The notes below the pieces were generated by a model, which ran no database searches, was not told where the DNA came from, and was given only the letters and a program-made list of their open reading frames with translations. Below, piece by piece: positions 18,055 to 27,750 of a stretch of DNA of 64,000 nt. The stretch is from assembly GCF_000576635.1 (NCBI RefSeq), contig NZ_AVFL01000012.1, positions 62,001 to 126,000 of the forward strand. Reading direction: 5' to 3'. Both the position numbers and the translations under genes were made by a program. Origin of the DNA: Skermanella stibiiresistens SB22 (GTDB lineage: Bacteria > Pseudomonadota > Alphaproteobacteria > Azospirillales > Azospirillaceae). Position 1 is the stretch's first letter, and each line of letters begins with the position of its first letter.

Positions 18055-18206
18055 AGGATCGCTCCCCTCGGGCCGCTTGGCGGCCCGCCCAACGGCGTTT
18101 CGCACCGAACGCCGACTGGAACGGAGCGTGTGGCACCACGGCCGGCGGCGCTGTGTCGTCTGTCACACCGGCCGCACAGGGTTCCGGAGCGTTGCCCCGG
18201 ACGCCT

Positions 18207-18539
18207 TCAGCTGACCTTGGTCAGCGGCCGGACGGTGGCGGCGTTGGTCGCGAACGCCGACAGGTGCGTGCCGAACGCGCGCAGGACGGGGGCGAACCGC
18301 TGCATCAACTCGTCGGTCACATGGGCGTCGGTCTTGAGGATGATGCCGGGAGCCTGGGTCATCAATTTCTGCGAGCGCATCGGGCCGATCTTGTCGTCCA
18401 GGAACATCGCCAAACCCATGATGACGCCAAGGCTGGTCTCATCAGGCTTCGCGCTGTCGGCGAGGACCGTATGCAATTCCTCGAGCAGGGCATATGTAAC
18501 GATCGAAGTCCGCTCGATCACGTCGTCTTGCTGCACCAT
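18207..18539 (-). CDS. Hypothetical protein, 110 residues
   Basis: The sequence is mostly alpha-helical (TSIVTYALLEELHTVLAD, SLGVIMGLAMFLDDKIG) with no signal peptide or membrane helix and no recognised family. Codon use and GC match the neighbours, and the frame is preceded by an AGGGTCAGCCCC stretch with a possible weak ribosome site. Calling it a real gene is reasonable because an alternative reading of this 330-base stretch is not apparent. Confidence 0.55.
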   Translation of the reverse strand: MVQQDDVIERTSIVTYALLEELHTVLADSAKPDETSLGVIMGLAMFLDDKIGPMRSQKLMTQAPGIILKTDAHVTDELMQRFAPVLRAFGTHLSAFATNAATVRPLTKVS

Positions 18540-18624
18540 GGGGCTGACCCTCGGAGGTGTGAGTACTGTCTGAGGACTGACGTTAACTATCCTCTGTCAC
18601 TAAATTGTTAACTTCGGCGAATTC

Positions 18625-18864
18625 TTAGTTGCCAGCCGAAGTACCCGCCGCGGCCGCCTGTGGTGCCGCGGCTTCCGGGTCGGACACGCACTCGGCGTCG
18701 GTCAGCCGCCATCCCTCGTTCTCGGCGAGCCAAGCGCGGAGACGCACGGCCCCGCCGAGGTGGCAGGCCGTGGCGTTGGTGATCTGGGGCAAGGGGAGCT
18801 GGTGCTGCCGGCATTCGGCCGGTTGACCAACGAGGCAGGCTACGACGAGAAGCGCATAAGGCAT
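18625..18864 (-). CDS. Small secreted hypothetical protein
   Basis: The 79-residue protein begins with a short hydrophobic signal-like segment (PYALLVVACLVG) and contains three further cysteines (C18, C34 and C59). The pattern of CRQHQLPLPQ, then a CHLGGAVRLRAWLAENEGWRL segment and a final cysteine, recalls small periplasmic proteins repeatedly seen in Azospirillum-like genomes. Function is unknown. The last 20 residues are Ala-rich. Confidence 0.55.
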   Translation of the reverse strand: MPYALLVVACLVGQPAECRQHQLPLPQITNATACHLGGAVRLRAWLAENEGWRLTDAECVSDPEAAAPQAAAAGTSAGN

Positions 18865-18956
18865 GTAACGTTCGACCCCGCGTTCTGGTTCCCAAAAAAT
18901 ATTTATGGCTAAAATTGATTAACCAGAAACTGCTGGGGCGGGCAACAAAAAATGGG

Positions 18957-19736
18957 TCAGCGCCGCCAGCGCGACGCTCTTATTTCAAGGGGCTGTAGCA
19001 CGGCGAACTCAATGATCTGGACGACCACGATGAAGGCGAGCGTGTAGGCCAATATGCCGGTGACATCGAAAAGTTGGAACAAGACCTGCAACTGAAATCC
19101 CATGCCGTTGCTCCGGCCCAGCAGTTCAACCACCAGGACGATCTTCCAGATCAATGCCAGACCGGATCGCGCCGCCGCCAGCAGGAAGGGGTAGAGCTGC
19201 GGTAGGACGATGTGACGCAGGGTCTTGAGTGGACCCAGCCGGTAGGCCTCGGCCATTTCCAGGTAATCGCGGTCCAGCGCGCGGCTGCCCTCGCGGAGCG
19301 TCACCACCACGTTGGGGATCTTGTTGACCGCGACGGCGGCCACGGCGGCGGCCTCGGTCAGGCCGAACCAGACATAGGCCAGGATGATCGTCACCAGGGC
19401 CGGGACGTTCAGGAAGAGCACCAGCCAGCCGTCGAGCAGGCGATCCAGCAGCCGGTAGCGTCCCATGGCGATGCCAAGCGCCGTGCCGATTGCCATGGCG
19501 ATCACGAAACTCGCCATGACGCGCGCCAGTGTGATGGCGAGGTCGATCAGCAGGCCGCCCCGGGTGACCTCCGTGACCAAGCGGGCCGCGACGGCGACGG
19601 GGCCTGGAAGCAGACGGCCTCCGACAGCCATCGCCGCGGCTTGCCAAATCAGGGCCAGGACGAGCAGCGACAGGACATGGGCAGGAAAGCGGCCCAGCTT
19701 GGACAGGGTCATGGACTTGGGCATGGGTGGGGACAA
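18957..19736 (-). CDS. ABC transporter permease (SsuC/TauC type)
   Basis: The 259-residue protein has six predicted helices and the BPD_transp_1 coupling motif EMAEAYRLGPLKTLRHIVLPQ, in which the EAA-loop glycine is present. This family imports nitrate, sulfonates, taurine or thiamine precursors. It lies four bases downstream of the binding-protein gene and no ATPase gene follows, so the transporter must borrow or encode its ATPase elsewhere. Confidence 0.85.
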   Translation of the reverse strand: MSPPMPKSMTLSKLGRFPAHVLSLLVLALIWQAAAMAVGGRLLPGPVAVAARLVTEVTRGGLLIDLAITLARVMASFVIAMAIGTALGIAMGRYRLLDRLLDGWLVLFLNVPALVTIILAYVWFGLTEAAAVAAVAVNKIPNVVVTLREGSRALDRDYLEMAEAYRLGPLKTLRHIVLPQLYPFLLAAARSGLALIWKIVLVVELLGRSNGMGFQLQVLFQLFDVTGILAYTLAFIVVVQIIEFAVLQPLEIRASRWRR

Positions 19737-19740
19737 GATG

Positions 19741-20745
19741 TCAGAATCTTATCCCGGCCCAGAACGTTCCAGGCGACAGCTGGGGCGAGTCACCGACCAG
19801 TTCCCGTCCGCCGAGCTTCGCCAGGATCTCGTAGACCCGCTCCGCGTCCCGCCGCTCGGCGTCGCCCCACGACGTCGGGATGCCGGCCCGATAGCCGTCG
19901 CGCAGGGCCAGCAAGGTGGCGTCGTCCTCCGCCTTGGTCAGGGGAGCCAGCCGCCGCCACTCGTCGTCGCTGTCGCGCATGATCGCCTTGGCCTTTTGGG
20001 ACGCGCGCAGGAAGGCGTTCAAGGCCAGGCCATTCGCGTCGGCCCAGGCGTCGTGGAAGACATAGCCGATGATCGGAACGCTGGTCTCGATCCCAAGCTC
20101 CTTCTCGATCTCATCGACCGTGACGACCTGACGCAGCCCGGCGGCCTTAAGGCGGGCGGCGAAGTTCCAGTAATTCAGCGCGGCGTCGACACCACCGTTG
20201 GCAACCTGTTCGTTGAGAAGGGGCGGCGCCGCGAAGACCTTCTCGCTGTCCTTGTCCGGATCGAAACCATTCTTCTGGATGCTCAGCGCCCGCAGCAGCA
20301 GCCAACTCTTGTCCAGTGGTCCGCCGGCGACGCCGATCCTGCGGCCCTTGAGGTCGGCGATGGAGTTGATCGGGGAATTCGCCGGAACCATGATCGATCC
20401 GGCCGCCGTGGAATAGGGCGCCAGCGTGAAATCGGCGCCCGCGGCGCGCTGGCGCGAAACCCACAGCCAGTCGGTCACGATCATGTCGACGGCGCCACCT
20501 TGCAGGGCGACCTGGGTCGCTTGGTTGCTGGCCAGATCCACGATCCGGAGATCGATCCCCTCGCCGGCGTCGAGCCCGTGTGACTTGATGGTGTCCAGTT
20601 CCCAACTGACCGTGCCGAACTTCAGGACGCCTACCCGCACCGCGGGACGGGTGGTGGAGGTGTCGCCTGGCGGACCGGCCGCCTGGGCCTGGGCGCCAAA
20701 CAGCAGGGACACCGCCACGAACAGGCTGGTGACGAGGTGTCGCAT
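19741..20745 (-). CDS. ABC transporter substrate-binding protein (NMT1/SsuA type)
   Basis: The 334-residue protein starts at the ATG at 20745, with GGGAGG a few bases upstream. It has a signal peptide ending AQA near residues 21-23. The mature part has the NMT1/SsuA-like layout: VRVGVLKFGTVSWELDTIKSHGLD, then GGAVDMIVTDWLWVSRQR and LKGRRIGVAGGPLDKSW. The ligand cannot be deduced; sulfonate-, taurine- or pyrimidine-like compounds are typical. It is the first gene of a two-gene operon with the permease. Confidence 0.85.
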   Translation of the reverse strand: MRHLVTSLFVAVSLLFGAQAQAAGPPGDTSTTRPAVRVGVLKFGTVSWELDTIKSHGLDAGEGIDLRIVDLASNQATQVALQGGAVDMIVTDWLWVSRQRAAGADFTLAPYSTAAGSIMVPANSPINSIADLKGRRIGVAGGPLDKSWLLLRALSIQKNGFDPDKDSEKVFAAPPLLNEQVANGGVDAALNYWNFAARLKAAGLRQVVTVDEIEKELGIETSVPIIGYVFHDAWADANGLALNAFLRASQKAKAIMRDSDDEWRRLAPLTKAEDDATLLALRDGYRAGIPTSWGDAERRDAERVYEILAKLGGRELVGDSPQLSPGTFWAGIRF

Positions 20746-21019
20746 GGGCGGGTTCCTCCCGATCTCTGGCACCGGCTTTTGACCGCCGGTTAAGGGCGCG
20801 GGCCGCAGGATAGCGGCATTCCGGCCTGAAGGGTACGCGCCAGCGGTTGTACTTTGGGATGAGGTGACAACAGGGCCGATCCAGTCGAGCGGGATTACCG
20901 ACGCGACGTTATTCCATTAGTAATAAATGCTTAAATATTGTGAGATCAATGTCGTAAAATCATCGCGTGCGGCGCGGTCGGCAATTTCCCTTCCTCAAAA
21001 CCGCCTGCGGAGTGGAGTG

Positions 21020-23269
21020 ATGGCCGAAGGTCAACCAGTGGATCGCTTCGGAACCTTCGTCAACGCGATGGAAACGGATTTCCTCGCCACGCTGGCATCC
21101 AGTATTCTGGGCGAAGCTCCGGTCGGTGTCGGTTATTTCGACAGCGATCAGACTTGCCGCTTCGTCAATGGGCGGTTCGCCTCGACATTCCGCGCCCTGG
21201 GGGCCGACGCCGATGTCCAGGTGTCGCGTTTCGCCGATCTCGCGGGACCCGTGGAAAACATGCGGCCCGCCGGCCGGGACGGGACGGGGGACGATGTCCG
21301 GTCCCGTCTCGCCGATTTGGCGCGCCGGGTGCTGGCGGGTGAACCGGTCATGTTCGACCACGCGTTCGACCACGCTCTCAATCCCGGGGCCAGCATCGAG
21401 GATGGTGAGCGCGTCGCCCTGCGCGTGAGCCTGATCCCCCATCGCGATCGCGGGGGCGCCGTGATCGGCTTCATCGCCTTCCTCGAGGACGAGTCCGAGC
21501 GGCAACGGCACCTCGATGTCCTGCTGCGCCGGGAAAAGTTCGCGACCTCGCTGCTCGACGCGGCGGTCGACGGCATCCTGACGATCGACGCCCGCGGTGT
21601 GATCCAATCGGTCAACCACGCCTGTTGCCGGATGTTCGGCTTCGACGAGATCGAACTGGTCGGGATGCCGGTCGCCATCCTGATGCCGGCCCCGCACGAA
21701 CATCGGCACGCCGGATACCTCGACAGCTACATGGCGTCGGGCCGCGCCAAGATCATCGGCACCGGTCGCGAGGTCCTCGCCAAGCGCAAGGATGGTTCGG
21801 TCTTCCCGGTCCATCTCAGCGTCGGCGAGATGCGGTTCAACGATGAGGTCACCTTCATCGGCATCGCCCGGGATGTCTCGGACCGGCACGCGGCGGAGGA
21901 GCGCGCCCGCTTCCTGACGAACCACGATCCGCTGACCGGCTTGCTGTCGCGCCGCGCCTTCCTGGAGGAGTGCGACCGCCTGATGGCGATCCGGCTGCCC
22001 GGCGACGAGCGGGCGCATGTCGTCTTCAGCTTCGACCTCGACCAGTTCCGTGAGATCAACGAGGGCTTGGGATACCACGTCGGCGACGGAGTGCTGAAGG
22101 CGATCGTCCTCCGGTTCCGTGAGATCATGCCGAAGGACTCGATCCTGTGCCGCGTCGGCGCCGACGAGTTCGCGGCGCTGGCCATGTTCAAGGACCACGA
22201 GGTCGCGGAGGAGTCCGCCGACCACATCCACGATCGCCTGCTCAGCCCCATCCAGGTGGATCGCCAGACGGTCATGGTCCGCATGAGCATCGGCGCCGCG
22301 ATCCACGATCCCAGCATCAAGCGGGTCGAGGAGTTGCTGACCAAGGCCGAGTTGGCCCTGCAGACGGCCCAGCACCAGGGCGGCAACATCGTCTGCTTCT
22401 ACACTCCCGAGATGGCCCAGGCCGCCAGCAGGCGGACCCTGCTGACCATGCACCTCGCCCACGCCGTCCAGCGCAACGAGTTCAAGGTGGTCTACCAGCC
22501 GATCATCGAGGCGAGGACCGGCAAGGTGGCCGGGGCGGAGGCGCTGCTGCGCTGGACCCATACCCAATTGGGGGCGGTCTCGCCGACCGAGTTCATCCCG
22601 ATCGCCGAGGACAGCGGCCTGATCGTCTCGATCACGGATTGGGTGCTCGAGGCGGTCGCCGATCAGGTGGCGCTCTGGCACGATGAAGGGCTGTGCTGCG
22701 GCCGCGTCTTCATGAACGTCTCGGGTCAGCAGTTCCTGCGCGGGCGCCTGACCACGCGCTTGGCCGAATTGATGCGGGAGAAACCCTACCTGGCCGGTCT
22801 GATCGGGATAGAGATCACCGAGCAGGCCGCAGTGCGGGATCTGAAGGCCACCGTGCAGGCGATCTCCGCGCTGTCCTCGATCAGCGTCGAAACGGCGATA
22901 GATGATTTCGGCACCGGCTATTCCTCGCTCAGCTATGTCCAGCAACTGCCGATCACGAAACTCAAGATCGACAGGATGTTCGTCGACGGCGTACCGCACA
23001 ACCGGAAGAATTCGGCGCTGGTCCGGGCCGTGGTCGGCATGGCGCACGGACTTGGGCTGACCGTCGTCGCCGAAGGCGTCGAAACGGTCGAGCAGCGCGA
23101 TTTCCTGGGCGAGGTCGGGTGCGACCTGTTGCAGGGCTATCTGTTCTCCCAGCCGATCCCGACGGTCGCGTTCAGCCTGCTGCTGCGCGATCAGCCCGAG
23201 TCCTGGGCGCCGGCCCGGCTTCCGCCGGTCAAGGAGCTGGTCCCGATCAAGGAACTGGCGGCGCGATGA
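21020..23269 (+). CDS. PAS-GGDEF-EAL cyclic-di-GMP protein with FixL-type haem motif
   Basis: This protein has about 749 residues. The ATG at 21020 (GCGGAG 7 bases before) is preferred to an upstream in-frame ATG at 20927 that has no ribosome site. Order: an N-terminal PAS-like region (about 30-165), a second PAS (about 180-290), a GGDEF domain with the variant motif GADEF, and an EAL domain with [16 protein letters not shown] and EGVET intact. The EAL site is therefore probably an active phosphodiesterase while the cyclase may be regulatory. The second PAS carries H230 and R250 at the FixL spacing, so oxygen or another gas may control c-di-GMP breakdown. Confidence 0.88.
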   Translation: MAEGQPVDRFGTFVNAMETDFLATLASSILGEAPVGVGYFDSDQTCRFVNGRFASTFRALGADADVQVSRFADLAGPVENMRPAGRDGTGDDVRSRLADLARRVLAGEPVMFDHAFDHALNPGASIEDGERVALRVSLIPHRDRGGAVIGFIAFLEDESERQRHLDVLLRREKFATSLLDAAVDGILTIDARGVIQSVNHACCRMFGFDEIELVGMPVAILMPAPHEHRHAGYLDSYMASGRAKIIGTGREVLAKRKDGSVFPVHLSVGEMRFNDEVTFIGIARDVSDRHAAEERARFLTNHDPLTGLLSRRAFLEECDRLMAIRLPGDERAHVVFSFDLDQFREINEGLGYHVGDGVLKAIVLRFREIMPKDSILCRVGADEFAALAMFKDHEVAEESADHIHDRLLSPIQVDRQTVMVRMSIGAAIHDPSIKRVEELLTKAELALQTAQHQGGNIVCFYTPEMAQAASRRTLLTMHLAHAVQRNEFKVVYQPIIEARTGKVAGAEALLRWTHTQLGAVSPTEFIPIAEDSGLIVSITDWVLEAVADQVALWHDEGLCCGRVFMNVSGQQFLRGRLTTRLAELMREKPYLAGLIGIEITEQAAVRDLKATVQAISALSSISVETAIDDFGTGYSSLSYVQQLPITKLKIDRMFVDGVPHNRKNSALVRAVVGMAHGLGLTVVAEGVETVEQRDFLGEVGCDLLQGYLFSQPIPTVAFSLLLRDQPESWAPARLPPVKELVPIKELAAR

Positions 23270-23376
23270 GTGCCGCGGCGGCGCGGTATCCTGAAGGTCA
23301 CATACCACTTTCTAGTGGCTTAACCGCCGCGACTGGGGGAAAGTGCGGTTCCCGTAAGACGCGAAGCCCCTGATAA

Positions 23377-26300
23377 ATGCTCGCCCACTGCACCAGCCAT
23401 GACCTGCGCGCTTTCCTGGATCTGGTGGGAGCACCGGCGCTGGTGCTTGATGCCCGAGGCGAGCCGGCCGTGCTGGCTTGTAACGGGCGCTTGGAGACGG
23501 CATTGGGCGGTGTCGCCCCGGCCCTGGTCGGCGGATTGATCGGGGCGGCCGCCGACGAGTGCCGGGCCACCACGCGGCAAGTCGAGCTGGACGTGGACGT
23601 TCCCATGAACGGCGGAGCGGGAGCATTGTCCAAGCCGGAGCGCTGGCATCTCGTGCTGGCTCCCGTGGTGGTTGATGGAGCTGTGACCAGGATATTCGTC
23701 ACCGTCGCGGCGCGGGTCCAATCCGATCCCCGCATCCACGCGATCCTGGAGGAACAGACCGGCTTGATCGCCCGCTACGCGCCGGACACCACATTGACAT
23801 TCGTCAATGGCGCCTATGCCCGCCGGTTCGACGCCAACCCCGACGATTTGCTGGGATGCCGGATCCTGGACCTGCTGTCCCGGAGCGAGGCCGACGCGCT
23901 CACCGCCTGCCTGGCCAAGCTGACCCCGGACCAGCCGACCGGCCGGCATGAGCGTGTGGTGACGCTGCCCGATGGCGCCGCCCGCTGGGTGCTGTGGAGC
24001 GACCGCGCGTTCTACGACACCCAAGGCGGCTTGATCGAATACCAGTCGGTTGGTTTCGACATCACACAGCACAAGCGGCTGGAAAGGGAACTCCAGGACA
24101 GCCGCGATTTCTTCCAACTGGCGATCGAGGGAACCCGCGATGGCCTGTGGGACTGGGACCTGAGGTCGGGATCGATCTGGCTGTCCCCTCGGCTAAAGGA
24201 GATCTTGGGCCACGCCGACGACGAACTGCCGAACGACATAGAGGCCCTCCAGAACCTCGCCATTCCGGAGGACAAGGAGCGCGCGCTCCACCAGTTGCGG
24301 CGCCACTGGGAAGATGGCAAGCCATACGAGCAAACCGTCCGCTTCACCCATCGGGACGGCACCATCCGGCACATCCTGTCGCGGGGCGGCAGCGTGCGCG
24401 ACGCGGCCGGCAAGCCGATCCGCATGATCGGCGTCCACACCGACGTAACCCCGCTGGTGGAGAGCGGCAACCTGTTGCGGGTGGCGAAGGAGCAGGCCGA
24501 GCAGGCCAGTCGGGCGAAGTCCGAATTCCTCGCGATGATGAGCCATGAACTGCGAACGCCGCTCAACGCGATCATCGGTTTCGCCGAGATCCTGCGTGAC
24601 GAGCTTTTCGGGCCGCTCGGTAACGAGCGTTACGGCGACTACGTCCAGGACATCGTCGGCAGCGGCCGCCACCTGCTGGCGCTGATCAGCGACATCCTCG
24701 ACCTGTCGCGCATCGACGCCGGCCAACTCGCCCTGCGGGAGGCGACGCTTGATCTGGCGCAGGTGGCGCGCAGCCAGATCGCGGTGGTGGCCGCGGCGGC
24801 GGCGGCGAGCGACGTGGCCTTGCACTGTGACCTGCCCCAGCCGGCGCCGCTGATCCGCGCGGACGAGACGCGGGTGCGCCAGATCATGGTCAACCTGCTG
24901 TCCAACGCCGTCAAATTCACCCCGCCGGGTGGCGAGGTGAGGCTCGAGATCCAGGCGGAGGCCGACGGCCGGGTTGTCCTGTGCGTGTCCGACACCGGGA
25001 TCGGCATGAACCTGGAGGATATCCCGAAGGCGATGGAGCCGTTCAGTCAGCTGGAGGCGTCGCTGACCCGCAGGCGCGAGGGAACCGGCCTGGGACTGGC
25101 GATCGTCAAGCGTCTGGTCGACCTGCATGATGGCGAGTTGCGGATCGACACGGCGCTGGCCGAGGGCAGCGCCGTCACCGTCACATTTCCCCGGGAGCGG
25201 AACGCGGCTTTGGCGACGGTCCGCACGCACCGTCATCAGGACGCCGGTGGCGCCAGCCAGGCTGGCGTTCCCGGCGCCCGCGGCGGCGATCAGGTCAATC
25301 CGGTCCTGTGGGATGGCGCGCTGTTCGGCCGCTTCGAACTGCTGGATACCCTGATGCATGCCGTGCCGATGGCGGTGGCGGTCAGCCGGGAGGATGGGGT
25401 CTGCATCAAGGCCAACCACACCTTGTGCCGGCTGTCCGGCTTCGACATGTCGGAATTGCTGGGAAGGACGATCGAGAGCCTGTTGGGGCCCGATGGCGTC
25501 GATCAGTTTCCGCTGGGACGCTATCCAGCCGGGACGAACGACGGATCGGATCCGTCCCGCTCGCGGACACGGCCGCGGGAACGCCAATTGGCCACCCGAT
25601 TCGGCCGCAGCCGCTGCGTCGAGGTGACCCGCGAACCCTTCGTCGGACTGGACGGGCACACTTACACCTTGTTCCTGATGATCGACGTCAGCGAGCGGCG
25701 GCGCACCGTCAAGGCGTTGCGCGACAGCGAGGAGCGTTTCCGGCTGGCGGCCCACGCCGCCGGCTGCGGCATCTGGGACACCGATTTCCTGACCGGCGAG
25801 CATTGGCTGTCGCCGGCCTACAACAGGATGCTGGGATACGATGAGAATGAGCTGGCGCCGAGCGATGCCGCCGGACGCGAGCGCATCCATCCTGACGACC
25901 GCGCCAGGGTCGACGCCGCGACCGCCGCCCACCTGACCGGCGCCACCTCTTTGTACGAGGTCAATTACCGGCTGCGGCACAAGTCGGGACGCTGGATCTG
26001 GGTCGCCGCGCGCGGCGCCGCCGCCTTCGAGCCGGGGGGCGGCCCCCGCCGCTTCGTCGGGACCGTGACGGAGATCACGGCGGAAGTCGAGGCGCGTGAA
26101 GCCTTGGCCGAGAAGACGGCCTTCCTGGAAACCGTGCTCTCCAGCACCGGACAGGGCATTCTGGTGGTGGATGGCGAGCGCCGGGTCCGGTTGCTCAATG
26201 ACAGGTTTCTGGCGCTCCATGGTTTTCGCCGAAGTCCTGGCGAATCCGGAACCCCCATGGAGCGTCTGTCGCGCTGGCGGTTTGGGCAAGCGACGGTGGA

Positions 26301-27750
26301 TGGGTCCAGTTCGGGGGCCAGTCCGGCGAGCCTGGACAGCCAAGTGGCCAACGAGATGGCGAGGCTCGAGGAGCGGTCGGGGGATGGGACGCCGACGCGG
26401 TTCGACATGGACGGCGACGGCGGACGGATCATCGAGGTCTGCCGCCAGGAACTGCCTGACGGAGGCTACGTCGCCACCCATACCGACGTCACCATCACGC
26501 GCCGGACGGAGAAGGCGCTGGCCCGGCGCGAGATCGAGCTTCGCGCGATCCTGGAGGTGTCTCTGGTCGGTATCCTGACGACATCCGGCGAAGGGCGGGT
26601 GGAGGAGTTCAACCCGATGGCCGAACGCATGTTCGGTTGGCCGGCGACCGAGATCCGGGGCCAGGACATCGGCATCCTGCTGGCTGAAGGGAAGCGTGGT
26701 GAAGCGGCGATCGGACACCTTCGGGTGCCGCCCGGATCGGACGCCACGAGCGTCGAGTCGATGGCGCGCCGAAAGGACGGTTCCGTGTTCCCCATGCGGA
26801 TCGCCCTGACCGATTTCACCCTCGACGGCGCGCGGCATTATGCCGGCGTGGTCGCCGACATCTCCGCCGGTCGTTCCATGGAGGACGAACTCAGGGCCGC
26901 CCGGGGGAGGCTCGACCAGCGGTTCGACGATTTCGTCCGCCTCTCGGTCGAACTGGAACAGGTTCGCCATGAGGCCGATCTGGCGTTGCTGCACGCCGAA
27001 CAGTCGAGCAAGGCCAAGTCGGAGTTCCTGGCCCGGATGAGCCATGAGCTGCGCACCCCGCTGAACGCCGTCATCGGTTTCTCGGAGATCATGAAGGGCC
27101 AGTATTTCGGGCCGCTCGGATCGCCCAAATACCAGGAATACGCCGAGGACATCGACCAGTGCGGCCGCCATCTGCTGTCGCTGATCAACGACATCCTGGA
27201 TCTGTCGAAGGTCGAGGCGGGCAGATACGTGCTGGAGGAGGAGCAGATCGACCTCGGCCGGATCATCGACGGTTCGGTCCGCCTGCTGCGCGATCACGCC
27301 GCCACCAAGGGGGTGACGATCGCCGTCAGGCCGGAGCCGGTCCCGACGATCATGGGCGACCAGCGCGCCTTGAAGCAAGTCGTCGTCAATCTTCTGAGCA
27401 ACGCCGTCAAATTCACGCAACGTGGAGGAATGGTCGAGGTTGGAACGGTGCTGGACGCGTCCGGCGATGTCCGCGTCATCGTCAAGGATACCGGCATCGG
27501 CATCCCCGAGGGAGAGATCCCGCGTGTGCTCGAGGCGTTCGGGCGGGCCAGCAATGTCCGGATGTCGGGCGAGGATGGCACCGGCCTTGGTTTGGCCATC
27601 GTCGGATCCTTCCTCAGCCTGCATGGCGCCACGCTGGATATCGACAGCGCCGTCGGCGTCGGAACCACGGTCACTGTGCGTCTGCCGATCGAACGCGTCC
27701 TGGGCAGCCAGCGGCAGCTTCAACCCTGGGACATTCTTGATGAACGGTAG
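23377..27750 (+). CDS. Multi-PAS protein with two histidine kinase modules
   Basis: This is an unusually long (1457 residues), soluble, single chain. The first kinase module has PAS-type regions (about 10-220), a PAS_3 domain (about 235-355), HisKA with H390 in MMSHELRTPLNA and HATPase to about 610. The second half repeats the pattern: PAS regions at about 650-770, 785-905, 915-1040 and 1050-1165, a short coiled coil, HisKA with H1223 in RMSHELRTPLNA, and HATPase to about 1445. No receiver domain is present. Both kinase sites look intact (N-box and G-box present in each). A tandem duplication or fusion of two kinases explains this best. Its partner regulators are unknown. Confidence 0.85.
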   Translation: MLAHCTSHDLRAFLDLVGAPALVLDARGEPAVLACNGRLETALGGVAPALVGGLIGAAADECRATTRQVELDVDVPMNGGAGALSKPERWHLVLAPVVVDGAVTRIFVTVAARVQSDPRIHAILEEQTGLIARYAPDTTLTFVNGAYARRFDANPDDLLGCRILDLLSRSEADALTACLAKLTPDQPTGRHERVVTLPDGAARWVLWSDRAFYDTQGGLIEYQSVGFDITQHKRLERELQDSRDFFQLAIEGTRDGLWDWDLRSGSIWLSPRLKEILGHADDELPNDIEALQNLAIPEDKERALHQLRRHWEDGKPYEQTVRFTHRDGTIRHILSRGGSVRDAAGKPIRMIGVHTDVTPLVESGNLLRVAKEQAEQASRAKSEFLAMMSHELRTPLNAIIGFAEILRDELFGPLGNERYGDYVQDIVGSGRHLLALISDILDLSRIDAGQLALREATLDLAQVARSQIAVVAAAAAASDVALHCDLPQPAPLIRADETRVRQIMVNLLSNAVKFTPPGGEVRLEIQAEADGRVVLCVSDTGIGMNLEDIPKAMEPFSQLEASLTRRREGTGLGLAIVKRLVDLHDGELRIDTALAEGSAVTVTFPRERNAALATVRTHRHQDAGGASQAGVPGARGGDQVNPVLWDGALFGRFELLDTLMHAVPMAVAVSREDGVCIKANHTLCRLSGFDMSELLGRTIESLLGPDGVDQFPLGRYPAGTNDGSDPSRSRTRPRERQLATRFGRSRCVEVTREPFVGLDGHTYTLFLMIDVSERRRTVKALRDSEERFRLAAHAAGCGIWDTDFLTGEHWLSPAYNRMLGYDENELAPSDAAGRERIHPDDRARVDAATAAHLTGATSLYEVNYRLRHKSGRWIWVAARGAAAFEPGGGPRRFVGTVTEITAEVEAREALAEKTAFLETVLSSTGQGILVVDGERRVRLLNDRFLALHGFRRSPGESGTPMERLSRWRFGQATVDGSSSGASPASLDSQVANEMARLEERSGDGTPTRFDMDGDGGRIIEVCRQELPDGGYVATHTDVTITRRTEKALARREIELRAILEVSLVGILTTSGEGRVEEFNPMAERMFGWPATEIRGQDIGILLAEGKRGEAAIGHLRVPPGSDATSVESMARRKDGSVFPMRIALTDFTLDGARHYAGVVADISAGRSMEDELRAARGRLDQRFDDFVRLSVELEQVRHEADLALLHAEQSSKAKSEFLARMSHELRTPLNAVIGFSEIMKGQYFGPLGSPKYQEYAEDIDQCGRHLLSLINDILDLSKVEAGRYVLEEEQIDLGRIIDGSVRLLRDHAATKGVTIAVRPEPVPTIMGDQRALKQVVVNLLSNAVKFTQRGGMVEVGTVLDASGDVRVIVKDTGIGIPEGEIPRVLEAFGRASNVRMSGEDGTGLGLAIVGSFLSLHGATLDIDSAVGVGTTVTVRLPIERVLGSQRQLQPWDILDER

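Noticed and set aside
20960-23308. Very long minus-strand open frame opposite the PAS-GGDEF-EAL gene
   Set aside because: The translation is Arg/His/Gln-rich without any domain, and the plus strand encodes a full-length recognised protein. High GC keeps the opposite frame open.
23304-23317. Short hairpin CCACT-TTCT-AGTGG before the double-kinase gene
   Set aside because: Only five base pairs, no T tract and no repeat partner; likely chance.
24193-27723. 1176-codon minus-strand open frame opposite the double kinase
   Set aside because: Composition bias typical of an antisense shadow; the plus-strand protein has complete domains.
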